From Opisthocomus hoazin (Eukaryota > Chordata > Aves > Opisthocomiformes > Opisthocomidae): DNA of 64,000 bases. Position numbers and translations under genes: made by a program. A model generated the notes under the pieces. That model saw only the letters and a program-made list of their open reading frames with translations. It had not been told where the DNA came from and ran no database searches. The stretch lies in contig NC_134439.1 of assembly GCF_030867145.1 (NCBI RefSeq), forward strand, positions 7,477,379 to 7,541,378, written 5' to 3'. Shown piece after piece: positions 11,981 through 23,579 of this stretch (positions within the stretch are counted from its first letter, which is position 1; every line of letters starts with the position of its first letter).

Positions 11981-12327
11981 GCAGCCCAACTCTCGGCTCT
12001 CTCATCCATTTCTTTCGCCTCCTTCTCGTTGGGAATCAGGTGAGTGTGAAACCTCTTCTCCTCCTCCTTCAAGACCAGTTCTTTCCTTGATATCTGTCTC
12101 AGCTGACAGGGGCTGTTCTAGCCCAGTGCTGGGAGCTGATTCTCATGGGAGAGGGAAGGGGAGAGAAAGTCTTCTTCTGAGAGGGCTTGGGTTGTGAGAT
12201 GGACAGCCTGTGGTGGGCAAGTAGGGGCCTTGGCTTTCCCATGGTTGGGTGCAGAGCTGGTTCTCATGTGTTTCTGTTTTCTGCTTTCCCCTGCCCTCTC
12301 TCTCAGGTGCCCCTCCAGCCCCAGAAC

Positions 12328-12633
12328 ATGTCCTGCTGCACCCCGTGCCTGCCATGCCAGCCCTGCGGCCCGACCCCGCTGGCCAACAGCTGCAATGAGC
12401 CCTGTGTCAGGCAGTGCCAGAGCTCCAATGTTGTCATCCAGCCCTCAGCCGTGGTGGTGACCCTGCCCGGACCCATCCTCAGCTCCTTCCCACAGAACAC
12501 TGTTGTGGGATCCTCCACCTCTGCTGCTGTTGGCAGCATCCTCAGCTGTGATGGAGTGCCCATCTCCTCCGGAGGCTTTGACCTCTCCTGCATTACCAGC
12601 CGCTACTGTGGCAGCAGATGTCGACCCTGCTAA
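12328..12633 (+). CDS. Feather keratin (corneous beta-protein), unit I
   Basis: This encodes a 101-residue structural protein that assembles into the beta filaments of feather and scale cells. It begins [20 protein letters not shown], with a cysteine-rich head (C3, C4, C7, C10, C13, C22, C26, C30). The filament core follows ([39 protein letters not shown]). The tail holds further cysteines ([17 protein letters not shown], ending RCRPC). Length fits the family (about 97-101). A non-coding first exon ends at 12039, the intron is 12040-12306 (GTGAGT..CAG), and exon 2 carries 21 bases before the ATG. The upstream in-frame ATG at 12187 lies in the intron and is not used. The best match is the unit IV copy (61365-61670). 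It is intact and probably expressed in feather follicles. The precise subfamily is uncertain. Confidence 0.95.
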   Translation: MSCCTPCLPCQPCGPTPLANSCNEPCVRQCQSSNVVIQPSAVVVTLPGPILSSFPQNTVVGSSTSAAVGSILSCDGVPISSGGFDLSCITSRYCGSRCRPC

Positions 12634-12925
12634 AGCTGCTGGCAACGTCTTTGGGCAAGAACTTCCAAGACCTCAGAATGTGGTGCTCGACAGAAGATAG
12701 AGCTTTGGGGCATTGCATTTAGAGATTTGGGCATTCCTTCATTCTTGTACTCTCGTCTCTCTCTTCCCTTTGCTGTCACTGTCTCCCAACGCCATCCTAG
12801 CAGGGACGTGTTCACCTCCGTCTCTCTGCAGAGCAGGCAGATGGACACCCTGCAGGAGCTCCACCGCATTTCTTTGGTGGTATCTGGTGCTCCCTGTGAC
12901 CCACCTCCTTCTCTTTTTCAGACTC

Positions 12926-12931
12926 ATTAAA
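12926..12931 (+). terminator. Polyadenylation signal, keratin gene I
   Basis: ATTAAA in CAGACTCATTAAAGTTGTGC. The same context follows all four keratin genes at about 290-340 bases after the stop. Confidence 0.8.
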
Positions 12932-13511
12932 GTTGTGCTGCATCCAAACTTGGGCCTCTGAGTCCTTCCCTCTTCCAACGCAAGTCTTCCAGTCTGCTCA
13001 GGAAAAAGTGGCTTTTTGGAGAGGGTTAGGTCGGGCACAAAAGAAGACCCTTCCACGGTCCCAGTGGAAAAAGAGGGTAGGACTCAGGGCACTGGGTTGC
13101 CTGCTGTGCCCTGTCCTTTGGAGTTGAGGAAGACATTCCTGGTTACTCCACAGGCAACAGCCAACAGTCAGCCTTGCTGCATCTCTTCCCAGATGGGCCT
13201 GGAGCACTGGGCCCGGGAGCATGTTCTGTCAATGGGGAGCACAACAACTGCTGTCCTGGAGTGAGGAGCCCATGGCTGTGGGAAGCCAAGGCATGAGGTC
13301 AGCAGCCCCTCTGGCTCTTGGGGAAGGGACGTCCTCCAGTCCTCCATGGAACTGTGCTGGGGGAGGGGCCTCAAGTAGAGAATGGCTCCAAAGGGTGGCA
13401 GAAGTGGGGATATGGAGACAATAATAACTGGGGACAGCCCACAGCCTCATCTCCCCCTCTCCGTCATTTCCATTGCCTCATCTTGGGTCCACAGCCAGTG
13501 CACGCAAGCAT

Positions 13512-15045
13512 GGGCCCCAATGGAATGCACCCACGAGTGCTGAGGGAGCTGGCGGATGTCATTGCTCAGCCACTCTCCATCATCTCTGAGAGGTCCTGGA
13601 GGACAGGAGAGGTGCCCGAGGACTGGAGAAAGGCAAATGTCACTCCAGTCTTCAAAAAGGGCAAGAAGGAGGACCCAGGGAACTACAGGCCGGTCAGCCT
13701 CACCTCCATCCCGGGAAAGGTGATGGAGCACCTTATCCTGGAGGCCATCATCAAGCAAGTGGAGGAAAAGAAGATTATCAGGAGTATTCAGCATGGATTC
13801 ACCAAGGGGAAATCATGCCTGACCAATCTAATAGCTTTCTACGATGACATGACTGGCTGGGTAGATGAAGAGAGAGGCGTGGATGTTGTCTGCCTTGACT
13901 TCAGCAAGGCTTTCAACACAGTCTCCCAAAATATCCTCCTAGGGAAGCTAGGGAAGTAGGGGCTGGATGAGTGGTCGGTGAAGTGGATAGAGAACTGGCT
14001 GAATGGCAGAACTCGGAGGGTTGTTGTCAACGGCGCTGAGTCTAGTTGGAGGCTGGTAACCAGTGGTGTCCCTCAGGGGTCAGTACTGGGCTCAGCCTTG
14101 TTTAACTTCTTCATCAACGACCTGGATGAAGAGTTAGAATGTACCCTCAGCAAGTTTGCGGATGACACCAAACTGGGAGATGTGGTAGATACACCAGAAG
14201 GCTGTGCTGCCATTCAGCGTGACCTGGACAGGCTGGAAAGTTGGGCAGAGAGGAACCTGATGAGGTTCATCAAGGGCAAATGCAGAGTCCTGCACCTAGG
14301 GAGGAACAACCCCGTGCATCAGTACAGGCTTGGAGTGGACCTGCTGGAGAGCAGCTCTGTGGAGAGGGACATGGGTGTCCTGGTGGATGACAGGTTAACC
14401 ATGAGCCAGCAGTGTGCCCTGGCTGCCAAGAAGGCCAATGGCATTCTGGGGTGCATTAGGAGGAGTGCGGCCAGCAGGTTGAGGGAGGTTCTCCTTCCCC
14501 TCTACACTGCCCTGGTGAGGCCTCATCTGGAGTACTCTGTCCAGTTCTGGGCTCCCCAGTTCAAGAAAGATGAAGAGCTACTGGAGAGAGTCCAGCAGAG
14601 GGTTACAAGGATGGTGAGGGGATTGGAACATCTCTCCTACGAGGAAAGGCTGAGGGAGCTGGGCTTGTTCAGCCTGAAGAAGAGAAGGCTGCAAGGGGAC
14701 CTAATACATACTTACAAATATCTGAAGGGTGTGTGTCAGGAGGATGGGGCCAAACTCTTCTCAGTGGTGCCCAGCGACAGGACAAGGGGCAATGGGCACA
14801 AACTGAAGCACAGGAAGTTCCGTCTGAACATGAGGAAGAACTTCTTCCCTCTGAGGGTGGCGGAGCACTGGAACAGGCTGCCCAGGGAGGTTGTGGAGTC
14901 TCTTTCTCTGGAGTTACTGAAGACCCGCCTGGACAAGGTCCTCTACAGCCTACTGTAGGTGACCCTGCTTCGGCAGGAGGGTTGGACTAGATGACCCACA
15001 GAGGTCCCTTCCAACCCCTATCATTCTGTGATTCTGTGATCCTGT
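13512..15045 (+). mobile_element. CR1 LINE, long 3' fragment
   Basis: This 5'-truncated CR1 has most of the ORF2 reverse transcriptase. Frame 13501-13959 has GEVPEDWRKANVTPVFKKG, NYRPVSLTSIPGKVMEHLIL, QHGFTKGKSCLTNLIAF and VDVVCLDFSKAFNTV. A TAG at 13957 breaks it. Frame 13978-14958 continues with [25 protein letters not shown], the catalytic FADD (14155-14166) and the tail [18 protein letters not shown]. It ends in CATTCTGTGATTCTGTGATCC near 15040. One stop away from an open frame, it is among the youngest CR1 copies here. Unit IV has no insertion at the matching place (about 62550), so it came after the unit I/IV split. Confidence 0.95.
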
Positions 15046-15645
15046 ATCGTGGTCTCCTGGGTGCAGGAAAGGAATGCTTGCAGGCACTGCTGGGCTCAAA
15101 TTAACGGCTCAGGCACAAAGTGCCCCCCAAACCATGTGAAGTGTCACTCATACTCCTCCTCCAACCTATGGTATGGGGCAGAGGCATCATCTTTCTTCAT
15201 CTCAGTGGGTGCTGGGCACCTTCTTGCTGTGCCCAGAAATCAAGGCGTCACCTGCTCCTTGATGATACCTGCCGCCCCAGCACCGGGGTTAGTTGCCAGC
15301 ACCCAGGCATCTCCAGTTCCTCCTCACTGTGTGCATGACCCTCACAGGTATCCCCACAGGTCGAGAATCTGTCATGCCCCAGGGACACCAAGGTACAGGA
15401 CAGGTACTGACCCAACCATAGCACAAACGCTGGGGATTATCTTGCCCATACTCAGCTTCCCAGGCTCCCCAAGTGCTCTGAGCTCTGATCACACCACCAC
15501 TGCTCCTCACATGCAGGCCAGGGCCTTCCCAGCACTGCGGTCCCTGGCTGATGGAGATTGGTCACTGCCCCTCATCTGCTCCATGTGGCTTCTTGTGATG
15601 AGTGAGCCTGTCTCCTCTTTGCAGCTGCTCTTTAAGTAGCAGACG
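15046..15645. other. Spacer, nothing recognised
   Basis: A 196-codon frame (15049-15639, +) starts directly at the CR1 end and has no family resemblance. I treat it as chance. Confidence 0.35.
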
Positions 15646-15647
15646 AC

Positions 15648-15750
15648 TGTGATGCGTTCCTCCTGAGCCTTCTGCTCTCCAGGGAGAAAAGACTGAACTC
15701 CGTCAGTCTTTCCTCACAGGACAGGTTCTCCAGCCCTTTGGTTCTCTTTG
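15648..15750 (-). mobile_element. CR1 fragment
   Basis: The minus strand reads LENLSCEERLTEFSLFSLES, the CR1 ORF2 tail motif usually written [11 protein letters not shown]. Only about 100 bases remain. Confidence 0.6.
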
Positions 15751-16084
15751 ACACACACAAGGTGGTGGCAGTAGGCAGCAGATTAGGATCAACAGAGGCC
15801 GAGTCAGAGGACTTGCATCCCAGTGGTGGCAGCCCCCACCTCCAGCACATCAGCGACCAGGTCTTCCTAGGTAATTCAGCCTTGGATTCTAATCCATCTG
15901 ATCATCCCAGAGCAAGCACAATCTTCCTAGACTAATCTCAAACAGATGTGCAAGAGTAGAGATGGAGTAACCATATCAACCATGTTTCTCCTGGGCAGCT
16001 TGCAGAAACATACACCTCATGCTCAACAATATTTGTAGACAGCTGCACAGTCAGTCAACCTAACCTCAGAAGCACAACAAAGTG

Positions 16085-16378
16085 CGACATTACCAATAGT
16101 CTATCATAAAAAGGACAGAGATTCAGAGAGAGGATTGGATCTTTTTCAGGAGAAATTTTGTCCTCTCCCATAGGAAGAAGTTCCGATGACTCCTACAGGC
16201 ATGGTCCTGACCACAGGCACATCCCCTGCTTGGTTTAGACCCTTTTCAGTGCTGCACAGCTGAAGATGGAATTTGGTGTACTTGGAAATTCTTTTAGCCT
16301 CTGCATAGATCGATATATGCTCTAGTACCTGTAAGAAGATAGTTCTAGGAGTTAGAATGCTGCCTTCTAAAGCAGGGA
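16085..16378. repeat. Unit flank shared with 62880-63180
   Basis: Landmarks CAATAGTCTA, CTTTTCAGTGCTGCACAGCTG and AGCTGTAAGAAG-like text recur at 62880-63180. It marks the right-hand end of units I and IV. No gene is seen. Confidence 0.6.
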
Positions 16379-16995
16379 TCACAGAATCATAGAATCACAG
16401 AATCTCAGAATGGTAGGGGTGTGACCTCTAAGGATCATCTAGTCCAACCCCCATGCCAAAGCTGGTTCATCTAGAGCAGGTTGGAAAGGACTTCCTCCAG
16501 GCGGGGTTTGAATATCTCCAGAGAAGGAGACTCCACAGCCCCTCTGGGCAGCCTCTTCCAGTGCTCCATCATCCTCAAAGTGAAGAAAGTCATCATCGTG
16601 TTCAGATGGAACTTCCTGTGCTTCAGTTTGTGCCCGGTGCCCCTTGTCCTGTCACTGGGCACACCTGAAAAGAGTTTGGCCCCATCCTCTTGACACCCAC
16701 CCTTATGATACTTATAAGCATTTGTAAGATCTTCTCTTCTTCAGGCTAAACAAGCCCAGCTCCCTCAGCCTTTCCTTGTAGCAGAGATGCTCCAGTCCCC
16801 TAATCATGTTTCTAACCCTCTGCTGGACTCTCTCCAGTAGTCCCCCACCCTTCTTGAACTGGGGAGCCCAGAACTGGACACAGTACTCCAGATATGGCCT
16901 CACCAGGGCAGAGTAGAGGGGGAGGAGAACCTCCCTCGACCTGCTGGCCACACTCCTCTTGATGCACCCCAGGATACCATTGGCAAATGGTATCC
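16379..16995 (-). mobile_element. CR1 LINE 3' fragment
   Basis: It starts at the CR1 3' end (reverse complement of the ATTCTATG repeat, 16380-16410). Going leftward in the element, ORF2 tail pieces include [52 protein letters not shown]-like text and [13 protein letters not shown]. Frameshifts split the frame at about 16665-16710. It is dead. Confidence 0.9.
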
Positions 16996-17240
16996 TGTTC
17001 AGACTGGGAAAGAGAAGACTTGAGGGGGATCTTGGCAACATGGGTAAATAGCTGATAGGAGGCAATGAAGAAAAGAATCTTCTCAGCAGCACCCAATGAA
17101 AGGAGAAGAGGCACTGGGCACCAGTTTAAAAACATGACTGAACATGGTCGCAGCACTACGTGCTCCAGCTGACCCAGCTTAAACGGAGACTGCATGATCT
17201 CAATAGGTGCCTTCCAACTTCACCCTTTCTGTGTATCATT
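16996..17240 (+). mobile_element. CR1-family 3' fragment
   Basis: The plus strand carries a second LINE tail (CTTCTCAGCAGCACCCAATG, GGCACTGGGCACCAG, AGGTGCCTTCCAACTTCACC). The sequence AATGGTATCC occurs on both sides of the junction with the previous copy, so one may have landed in the other. Confidence 0.6.
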
Positions 17241-17393
17241 GAAATATGCTCAAATCTGCTCCCGGATGCACAGGCTAGAGAGGCAGAGACCCAGTCTCAC
17301 CATGGCTCCAGTGTGCACTTCCTGGGGAGGATGAGCTTAGAGCTACACGCAAGCAGTTATGGGGAGGGAGTCATTCCCCAGGGTACGCCCTCC

Positions 17394-17432
17394 CCTTCTT
17401 GCACAGTGCTGCACACGGAGGGCACAGCTGTG
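17394..17432 (-). promoter_or_regulatory. 23-spacer recombination signal of second-family V
   Basis: On the minus strand the V exon is followed by heptamer CACAGCT (17432-17426), a spacer of exactly 23 bases (17425-17403) and nonamer GCAAGAAGG (17402-17394). The heptamer matches CACAGTG at 5 of 7. The nonamer matches ACAAAAACC at 5 of 9. The exact spacer and the position right after the CVLS codons support it. Confidence 0.75.
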
Positions 17433-18198
17433 GGCTCAGCACGCAGAGATAGAGAGCGCTGTCCTGGAGCTCAGCATCCCTCACATGCAGAACCACCTGC
17501 GAGTCCTCTGCAGACAGCACGGAGGCGAACCTCCCTGAATCCACGTGTGCTTTGTACTTGCTCACCCACAGCAGCATCTGAGGGGACTGGTTTGGGAGCT
17601 GCTGGTACCAGTAGATGTAGGGATTGGAATAGCTGGTGGAGAAATTACAGTGCAGCGTTAGGTTGTGTCCTGCCTGGATGGTCCTTTTCGCAGGAAACTG
17701 GAGCACAGAGTCCTTCTGCGCATGACCTGTAAAGCCAGAAAGAAATTCAACACTCCTTGCATTGACCCAGCCTTCCCCTAAAGATTTCAACCATTCCTAC
17801 GCACGCTGACAGCGTTTTGTCAAATATGCCTGGGAGAGAAGCTCTCTTTCCAATGCTGGACTCTACCCTAGCAGCTCTCTCTCAAAACACCTAGGCCAAA
17901 ATAACCCATAGAAAGGTACTTGTGAACACTAAAGAGGATGTGCAGAATCTGATTCCTCCTTCTACACCTGTTACAGCTGACACCTCCCACATGATTTTCC
18001 ATTCCCACCCGCAGTCCTTGCTCTTCCTATGGAATCACTCCCAGTTTGCTGCAGAGTCACAACTCGAATTTCCCCTTCCACCACTGGCAGGACAACCCCT
18101 TGTCTTGCTCCTCCCCAGCCTGAACATCATGTCTCACCAAAATATGCCAGTCCCACCAGGGCTGCCAGGAAAATCAGGACCATGTCACACTCCGCCAT
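17433..18198 (-). CDS. TRAV: TCR alpha/delta V segment, second family, complete
   Basis: Leader exon 18198-18138 (61 nt, phase 1) encodes MAECDMVLIFLAALVGLAYF, a signal peptide, and ends at a GTGAGA donor. The intron is 17727-18137. The V exon is 17726-17433 after TTTACAG. The mature domain begins HAQKDSVLQFPAKRT. The first Ig cysteine is in LTLHCNF, the core tryptophan in IYWYQQLP, and ALYLCVLS carries the second cysteine. There are no stops or frameshifts, and a 23-spacer signal follows, so it looks rearrangeable. It differs strongly from the other V family here (no QVQQEP start, different framework 3). It sits 1.4 kb from the unit II first-family V on the same strand. It could belong to a TRAV or TRDV subgroup; I cannot decide from sequence alone. 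Confidence 0.9.
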
Positions 18199-18459
18199 GC
18201 ACAGCACGTCCAGGAATCTTGCAGAAAGAGAGAAGTGAAGTTTGCAAATTCACCACTTCTCCTCCCTCTGCCTGCCCAAAGCTCCTGCCAAACCTCACCG
18301 CAGAGGGTGGAGCAAAACTCCCTCCCCCCTGCTGCAGACAGGCATGCCTGGCACTCCACATCTCTACCACAAGAATGTTCTGTAGAGAGACTAATTGAAG
18401 TTGTTGAAGTGCTCAGCCCAAGGAAAAACACCAAAATGTAGGCTTTACTGTCTTTGATG

Positions 18460-19340
18460 TTTGCAAGGCTAGGGGGAGGCTGTTCAGCACTTGGAGGTTC
18501 CTCTTTGCCTAGTCCGGCCACACCTGGCCTTCCCACAGCCCTCCAAGTCAGAAGGTTCTTGAGCATCCCCTCAGGCATACTTACCCCGCTGTAGAAGTGC
18601 TGCCTCTCAGTTCCAGGTCTCATTGCCAACAGGGTCCTGGGGCTCCTGAAAGTTCAGTGAGGAGCCTGAAGATAGAGATCAAAGAGTCTTGTGTCAGGCA
18701 ATAGGAGACTGCAGGCTGTTTTCCAGCTTTTTGCTCCTCCTGGAGATCACAGCCAGCCCATGCAGCCTCCAGCAAGGGAAGCATGTCCACGGTGCACTTC
18801 TCCTGCCATCCATTCCCAGTCAGAGACAGAGCCCTGCACCCACATCTCTCAGCATTGCAGACAGGGCCCTTTGCAGCCCCTGATGTGCTCCTTGTCCCTC
18901 GGTGGTATCTGAAAGGAGGTAGAGCCAGGCCCAGCCAAAGACACCTGGAGGCAGGTATCTGACTCCCGCTCCCACACAGGGATTTTCTCTCCCTTGTCCC
19001 AGGCCGCACATGGGGCTGTTCAAGGGAAACGTCTCTGGGAACAGCCCCTGCTGTCAACACAGAGTGAGAGGCGCTGCTTCTCTCTGGCAGATGGACATCC
19101 CACACAACCCTCTTTACCACAGTGTTCTCACTAGCCCTCAGGGTACTATGATCGACAGCTTGTCTGGGGAGGACACCTCCCAGAAGGGTGAGGTGATCAT
19201 CTTATAAACTCAGGGCTGTTTCTGCCTGTGGGGAGATCGGGCTCGTTAGGAGTTGCAGGGCAAAATATTTGGGGCTGGTGCAAGACATGGGATGTTTCGA
19301 GAAGGAGCAGAGACAAGAAAAGGGCAGGATCAAGGCTGTG
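18460..19340. repeat. V-segment spacer, duplicated at 31740-32640
   Basis: Landmarks are CTCCAAGTCAGAAGG, AGGCAATAGGAGACTGCAGG and GATGTGCTCCTTGTCCCT. The matching copy in unit III keeps the same order. It lies between the second-family and first-family V segments and shows no gene of its own. Confidence 0.8.
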
Positions 19341-19516
19341 GGGGAACGGGCTGCAGGGCCTCGACGGGTCCGTGCCGGTGTCGGTGCCGAGCGGCGGGGC
19401 CCGGCGGGGCCGAGCAGGGCGAGGCGGAATCGGCGGGCAGAGCGGCAGCGCCCCCTGGCGGGCCCGGCCGGGGCTGCCCCCCGCCCCAGACACACACGCC
19501 CGGCCCCGCCCGCGCC

Positions 19517-19555
19517 GGTTCGTGCCCGGCCGCAGCCCCGGCTCCTCTCCCCGTG
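19517..19555 (-). promoter_or_regulatory. 23-spacer recombination signal, unit II V
   Basis: Minus strand: heptamer CACGGGG (19555-19549), 23-base spacer, nonamer GCACGAACC (19525-19517). The heptamer keeps CAC and the G at positions 5 and 7; the nonamer matches at 6 of 9. The same signal is found at the same place in units III and IV. Confidence 0.7.
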
Positions 19556-20472
19556 TCTCCCACGGCGCAGTAATACACCGCCGCGTCCCCGCGCCGGGGC
19601 CGGGCGAGCCACAGGGCGCTGGACCGGCGGTCTGCCGCCACCGACAGCCGCCCCGGAGGGGCCGGAACATCCTTGGACCCTTTCAGAGTGCTCACGAGGA
19701 ATGTAGGGCCTCGGCCCGGGAGCTGACGGTACCAGAAGATGTAGTCGTAGGACTGGATGTTGGGGTGTGAGCAGTTGATGCTGATGCCGGTGCCCTCGGT
19801 GGTCTCTGCCAATGGCTCCTGCTGCACCTGGGCTCCTCTCACAGCTGCTGCTGGAAAGGAGAAGGAAAGAACAAAGATTGTCAAGATCACCCAGGTCTGA
19901 TGGCTCATTACCAGACAAACAGTAAAGAGCAGTGGCAGAGCCAGTGGACAGGAAGAGATGGGAAAATGTGCCTGTGACGGAGAGTGATCCTGGTATGACT
20001 ATGTGGTGTGTGGAGTGATGGGAGAACACTGGGAGAGAGTTTGAAATTCAGGCATGCAGAGATTAGATGAAAGTCAGGTGCATGAAAGGATGGAGAGAGC
20101 AAGAGTAGGAGAAAGGTTCTTATCGTGAACAACAGCTAAAATCAGTGCAGTAATAACGACTTCACGCACAGGGAAAGGAGACAGCACATGGAAATACAGG
20201 TGTACAGGCAAGCAGGGTCATAGCGACAGAGGTGGCAGAGAAACAGCGAGAATGGGAAGAGGAGACTCGGAGGGCTTGGAAAGGGGGAGGAGAGCTGGCA
20301 GAGGGGCAGGGACGGGGAAAGACACCCCGAAGATGGAGAGGGAAGAGCTCGTGCTGGGCTCCCTGGGGAGCAGCCCGGGCACAGCCCCGGCCCCCGCCCA
20401 CCGCCGCCAGCCCCGCGCACCCAGCAGCACCGCGGCCAGCCCCGCCAGCCCCGCGCCCCGGCACCGCCGCAT
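19556..20472 (-). CDS. TRAV: TCR alpha/delta V segment, first family, unit II
   Basis: Leader exon 20472-20421 encodes MRRCRGAGLAGLAAVLL and one further base (donor GTGCGC). The intron is 19848-20420. The V exon is 19847-19556 (292 nt). It reads AQVQQEPLAETTEGTG, the first cysteine in SINCSHP, CDR1 near NIQSYDY, FWYRQLPGRGP, CDR2 near STLKGSK, then framework 3 GRLSVAADRRSSALWLA and AVYYCAVG with the second cysteine. The exon is open, with a 23-spacer signal behind it. The acceptor could be shifted by one codon (19850), since CAGCAG repeats there. The leader exon lies in a very GC-rich stretch of CpG-island type (20330-20960), which is easy to mistake for long coding frames on both strands. 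The nearest relative in flanking sequence is unit III. Confidence 0.92.
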
Positions 20473-21429
20473 CCCGCCGCTCCGCCGCCCGCGCCTCGCT
20501 GCCCCCCGCCAGCCCCGGCTCTCTGCTCCGCCCGCGCCGCCTCCTCTCCGCCGCCTCCTCCCCTCGCCGCCGCCGCCAGCTCCGCCCCGGGGCTCAGCCC
20601 GGCGCCGGCGCCGCTCGGGCTCTCGCCCGGCCTCGCAGTGCTCGCTGGCTCTGCCCGGCCACGACTTGGTCTCCTGGGAAATGGACTCTCGCCGTCCGCC
20701 AGCGAGAATCAGCCTGCACAGAGCCAGCTGCAGTTGGGACAGCGGCAGGGCCTTGACCCAGGAGCTGGACCGGCTTCCCCGAGCTGTGCCTGAGCTCAGG
20801 GGCTGGAAGCAGCAGCCTCTGATTCCCGCAGATGGGCGGCAGAGACCGGCCGGAGCGGAGCTGCCCGCAGCGACACCGGGTGTGCGGGAGGGCGGGCAGA
20901 GGCTGTCCCCGGCACGGGCCCCTCGGCCACGGGGACGTCGGTGCCCCGGCAGGAGCCGAAGGGGAGGGGGAAAATGCTGTCATCCATTAATATAAAAGGA
21001 AATGTAAGATTTGAGGTGAAGTCTCCAGGGCATGCCACGCAGGTGTCGACTGTCGCGCAAAAATGCAGGAGGAACCAAGTGCTGCAGGGCAGTTGCCAGG
21101 GCAAGGAGGGTGAGCAGGGCAGGAGGCTGTGGGAGCAGGGGAGGTGGAACAAGTAAAGGGGGAGAAGCTGAATCTCAAAGAGGAGAAATGAGTGCTGCTG
21201 GGAAAGGTGTGGTCTGGGAGAGAAACAGCACCTTTCTGCAGCCAGATGGATTCTTCCTCCCTCTCAAACACAACAACAAAGCCAGCCCTCCTGTGCAGCA
21301 CTTTCTCTGGCAGTTTCTCTCCCCAGCTGCCATCATGATTTACAACTCCATGATCATCCTTCATCTTCCTCTGTCCACAGGTGTCTCATGTAGAGGGAAA
21401 AGACTTGCTGACTCTGGCCCAGACCCCTC

Positions 21430-21930
21430 CCACCAGACGAGCTGGTGAGGCCAGCTTTCATCTCCTGATTCCTCAGGGTGACCATGAGGGCATTCAACAG
21501 GGGCATCTTTGTGGTGCAGAAGTCAGCAGCCATGCTGTGCACAGGGTGCTGGGACCCTGTCCTCAGGTACTTGAGACCACAGCCTTGTAATACCTGGCCT
21601 CTACATTGAGGTGGACAGTGCAGATGGAGAAGGTATGACACTTGCCTAAGGCAGAGCAGATCCTCAGAGCATGTGAGATGATGCACACCCGAGAGGTGAG
21701 GATGGGGGTGAAATGAATCATAGTGATGAACCCCATGTCAAGGAAGACCAGCACCCTCTCCTTGAGGTTGGTGCCCTCACCAACTGCCCTTAGCACAGTT
21801 TGGATGTCATGGGAGGTGGATGGTGCCAAAGCTAATGTCCATTCAGAAATGCATGGGGAAAGGAGCAGGGATCCACACAAGGAATCTGTGGAAGGAGGGA
21901 TAGGGCTGCCATTCAGTGCTTAGTACCTCA
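21430..21930 (-). pseudogene. Olfactory receptor pseudogene fragment, unit II
   Basis: On the minus strand the frame 21880-21563 has CGSLLLSPCISEW (the second extracellular loop usually reads FFCD..LLKLSC). It continues through GFITMIHFTPILTSRV (membrane segment 5) and SALGKCHTFSICTVHLNV (the KAFSTCSSHLTV motif before segment 6). A frame change then leads into YLRTGSQHPVH and PLLNALMVTLRNQEMKAGL, which is the PLLNPLIYSLRNKEVKAAL motif of segment 7. Segments 1-4 are missing and the frame is broken. It would have been a seven-helix odorant receptor. A sister copy is in unit III. Confidence 0.65.
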
Positions 21931-22399
21931 GGTCTGGGACCATGGCCAGGGTGGGGAAGTGTCCAGAGCTCACTGGCGCAGAGTTTTCCATGCAACCTGG
22001 TGCTCCTCCATGAACACCAAGGCCAGAGCTTGTCTAGCCTTGTGCCCCAGGCAGGGGCAGAAGTATCAGGTCCCTTCCTTGGATTGCCCCTTGCACTGTA
22101 CAGCAGCTGCAGGAGTGTTCAAGGTTATGCATGGGCAGGCGGTAACTCAAATCTCTGTGACAAGAGGTACCTGCCGTTGCAGTGGGCTTAGCTGTGCAGA
22201 GCAACCCAGACTCCATCCCCAGATTAAACAGGTCTCCCCTTGACCACCAAGGAAACCCAGAGCCAGCCCCACGAACCCAGGAGCACGAAAGACAAGCCTG
22301 CCGGTCTTTCACCCTAGCAATGTCACATCCCTCTGCTCTGTCTGGGAGGACAAATGTGCCATGAGTGTGCACAGGTCAGAGAGGGCAAGGGAGAGGGGG

Positions 22400-23560
22400 A
22401 GTCACAGAGTCATAATGTAGGTGAGAAGGGACCTCCAGAGGTCATCTAGACCATCCCTCTGCTCAGAACAGATCCCATTAGATCAGGTTGTTGAAGGGCA
22501 CATTGAGTCCATTCTTGATCAGGCTGGACATTGCACGGCCTTGCTGGGAAACACATTCCTTTTGTCGTCATTTCTTTTAGCCTACTGCTTAATCATATTT
22601 TGTCATGTTCTGTCTCCTGGGCACTTCCAGAGACTAGGTCCATCTCCTCTGTCTCCTCTGAAAAAGGAGTTGTAGAAAGCAAGAAGGTTTATTCTGAGAC
22701 ATCTGTTCATGAGGAAGGGCAGGTCCACTTCTCTCAGCCTCTCCCCGCATGTCATGTTTGTCAGCCCTGTAACTGACTTGGTGGACTTTGTTGGACTCGC
22801 TTCAGTATGCCAATATCTTTCTTGCACCAGGGAGCCCCAGAGTGGATGCAGTAGTCAAGATGAGCTCTCAGAAGGGGCAGAAAGTCATGGTCACTCTCCC
22901 CAGCCTGCTGGCAACACTTTGGCTAACACAGCTCAGGATGCCGCATGTCCTGTTTGTTGCAAAGGCACACCGCTGTCTCGTGTTCAGCTGGGGGTCTCCT
23001 AAAACCACACACTCTTTCCTGTGGAGCTGTCTCCTATGCAGCCAGCTGCCAGCTCACAGGACTTCATGGGCTGGTTCCTCCATCAAATGCAAACCCTTGC
23101 TCTGGCTGGTTTTGATCCTCTTGAGATTCCTGTCAGCCTGTTTCTCCAGCCTTTTTTGGTCCTCTCAGCAGGAGCCATGTCTGACAGTTGCGGCCCATTC
23201 CCCTCACTGGGTGTTACTGACCGACTTGCTGGGGGTTTCCCACTGCCCACTAGTCATGGCGTTCATGAAAATATTAAACAGTATTGGTGTTATTATAGAT
23301 CCCTGCTACTAGACCTTACTAAAAGGTGTCAGCCACCTGGGCTTTGCACCAAGATCACAACTCTCTGAGCGTGGTAGTCCAGCCACTTTTCCACCCACCT
23401 TATCACTGAACCCATTTGTCACTGATTTGGTCTTAAAGGAAGTACGAGAGAGGATGTCCTAGGTCTTGCTACATTCTAGGTACAAACCTCCCCTGCTTTT
23501 GCCATCCCCAAGGTGCCTGTTACCTCCTGAGAAACCAATGGGATGTGTTCTCAGCTACCC
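22400..23560 (-). mobile_element. CR1-like LINE fragment, unit II
   Basis: It starts with a 3' region (GAAGGGACCTCCAGAGGTCATC, 22420-22445). It runs backward through ORF2 tail and reverse transcriptase text, such as the reverse complement of the CALAAKK..GILSC region near 22950. It is heavily decayed. The sister copy is at 37345-38475. Confidence 0.65.
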
Positions 23561-23579
23561 TAGAGCCTCAGCTCAGAAG

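Noticed and set aside
12187-12327. Upstream in-frame ATG for keratin gene I (and 61305 for gene IV)
   Set aside because: They lie inside the intron between the GTGAGT donor and the CAG acceptor. The family start MSC is at 12328 and 61365.
13978-14958. 326-codon reverse transcriptase frame as a host gene
   Set aside because: It is CR1 ORF2 with the CR1 3' repeat behind it and a stop codon before it.
20252-20995. 247-codon frame (+) over the V leader region, with similar frames at 848, 34692 and 54674
   Set aside because: The sequence is GC-rich and open in several frames at once. The products are low-complexity Pro/Ala/Arg text, and the minus-strand leader exon explains the conserved part.
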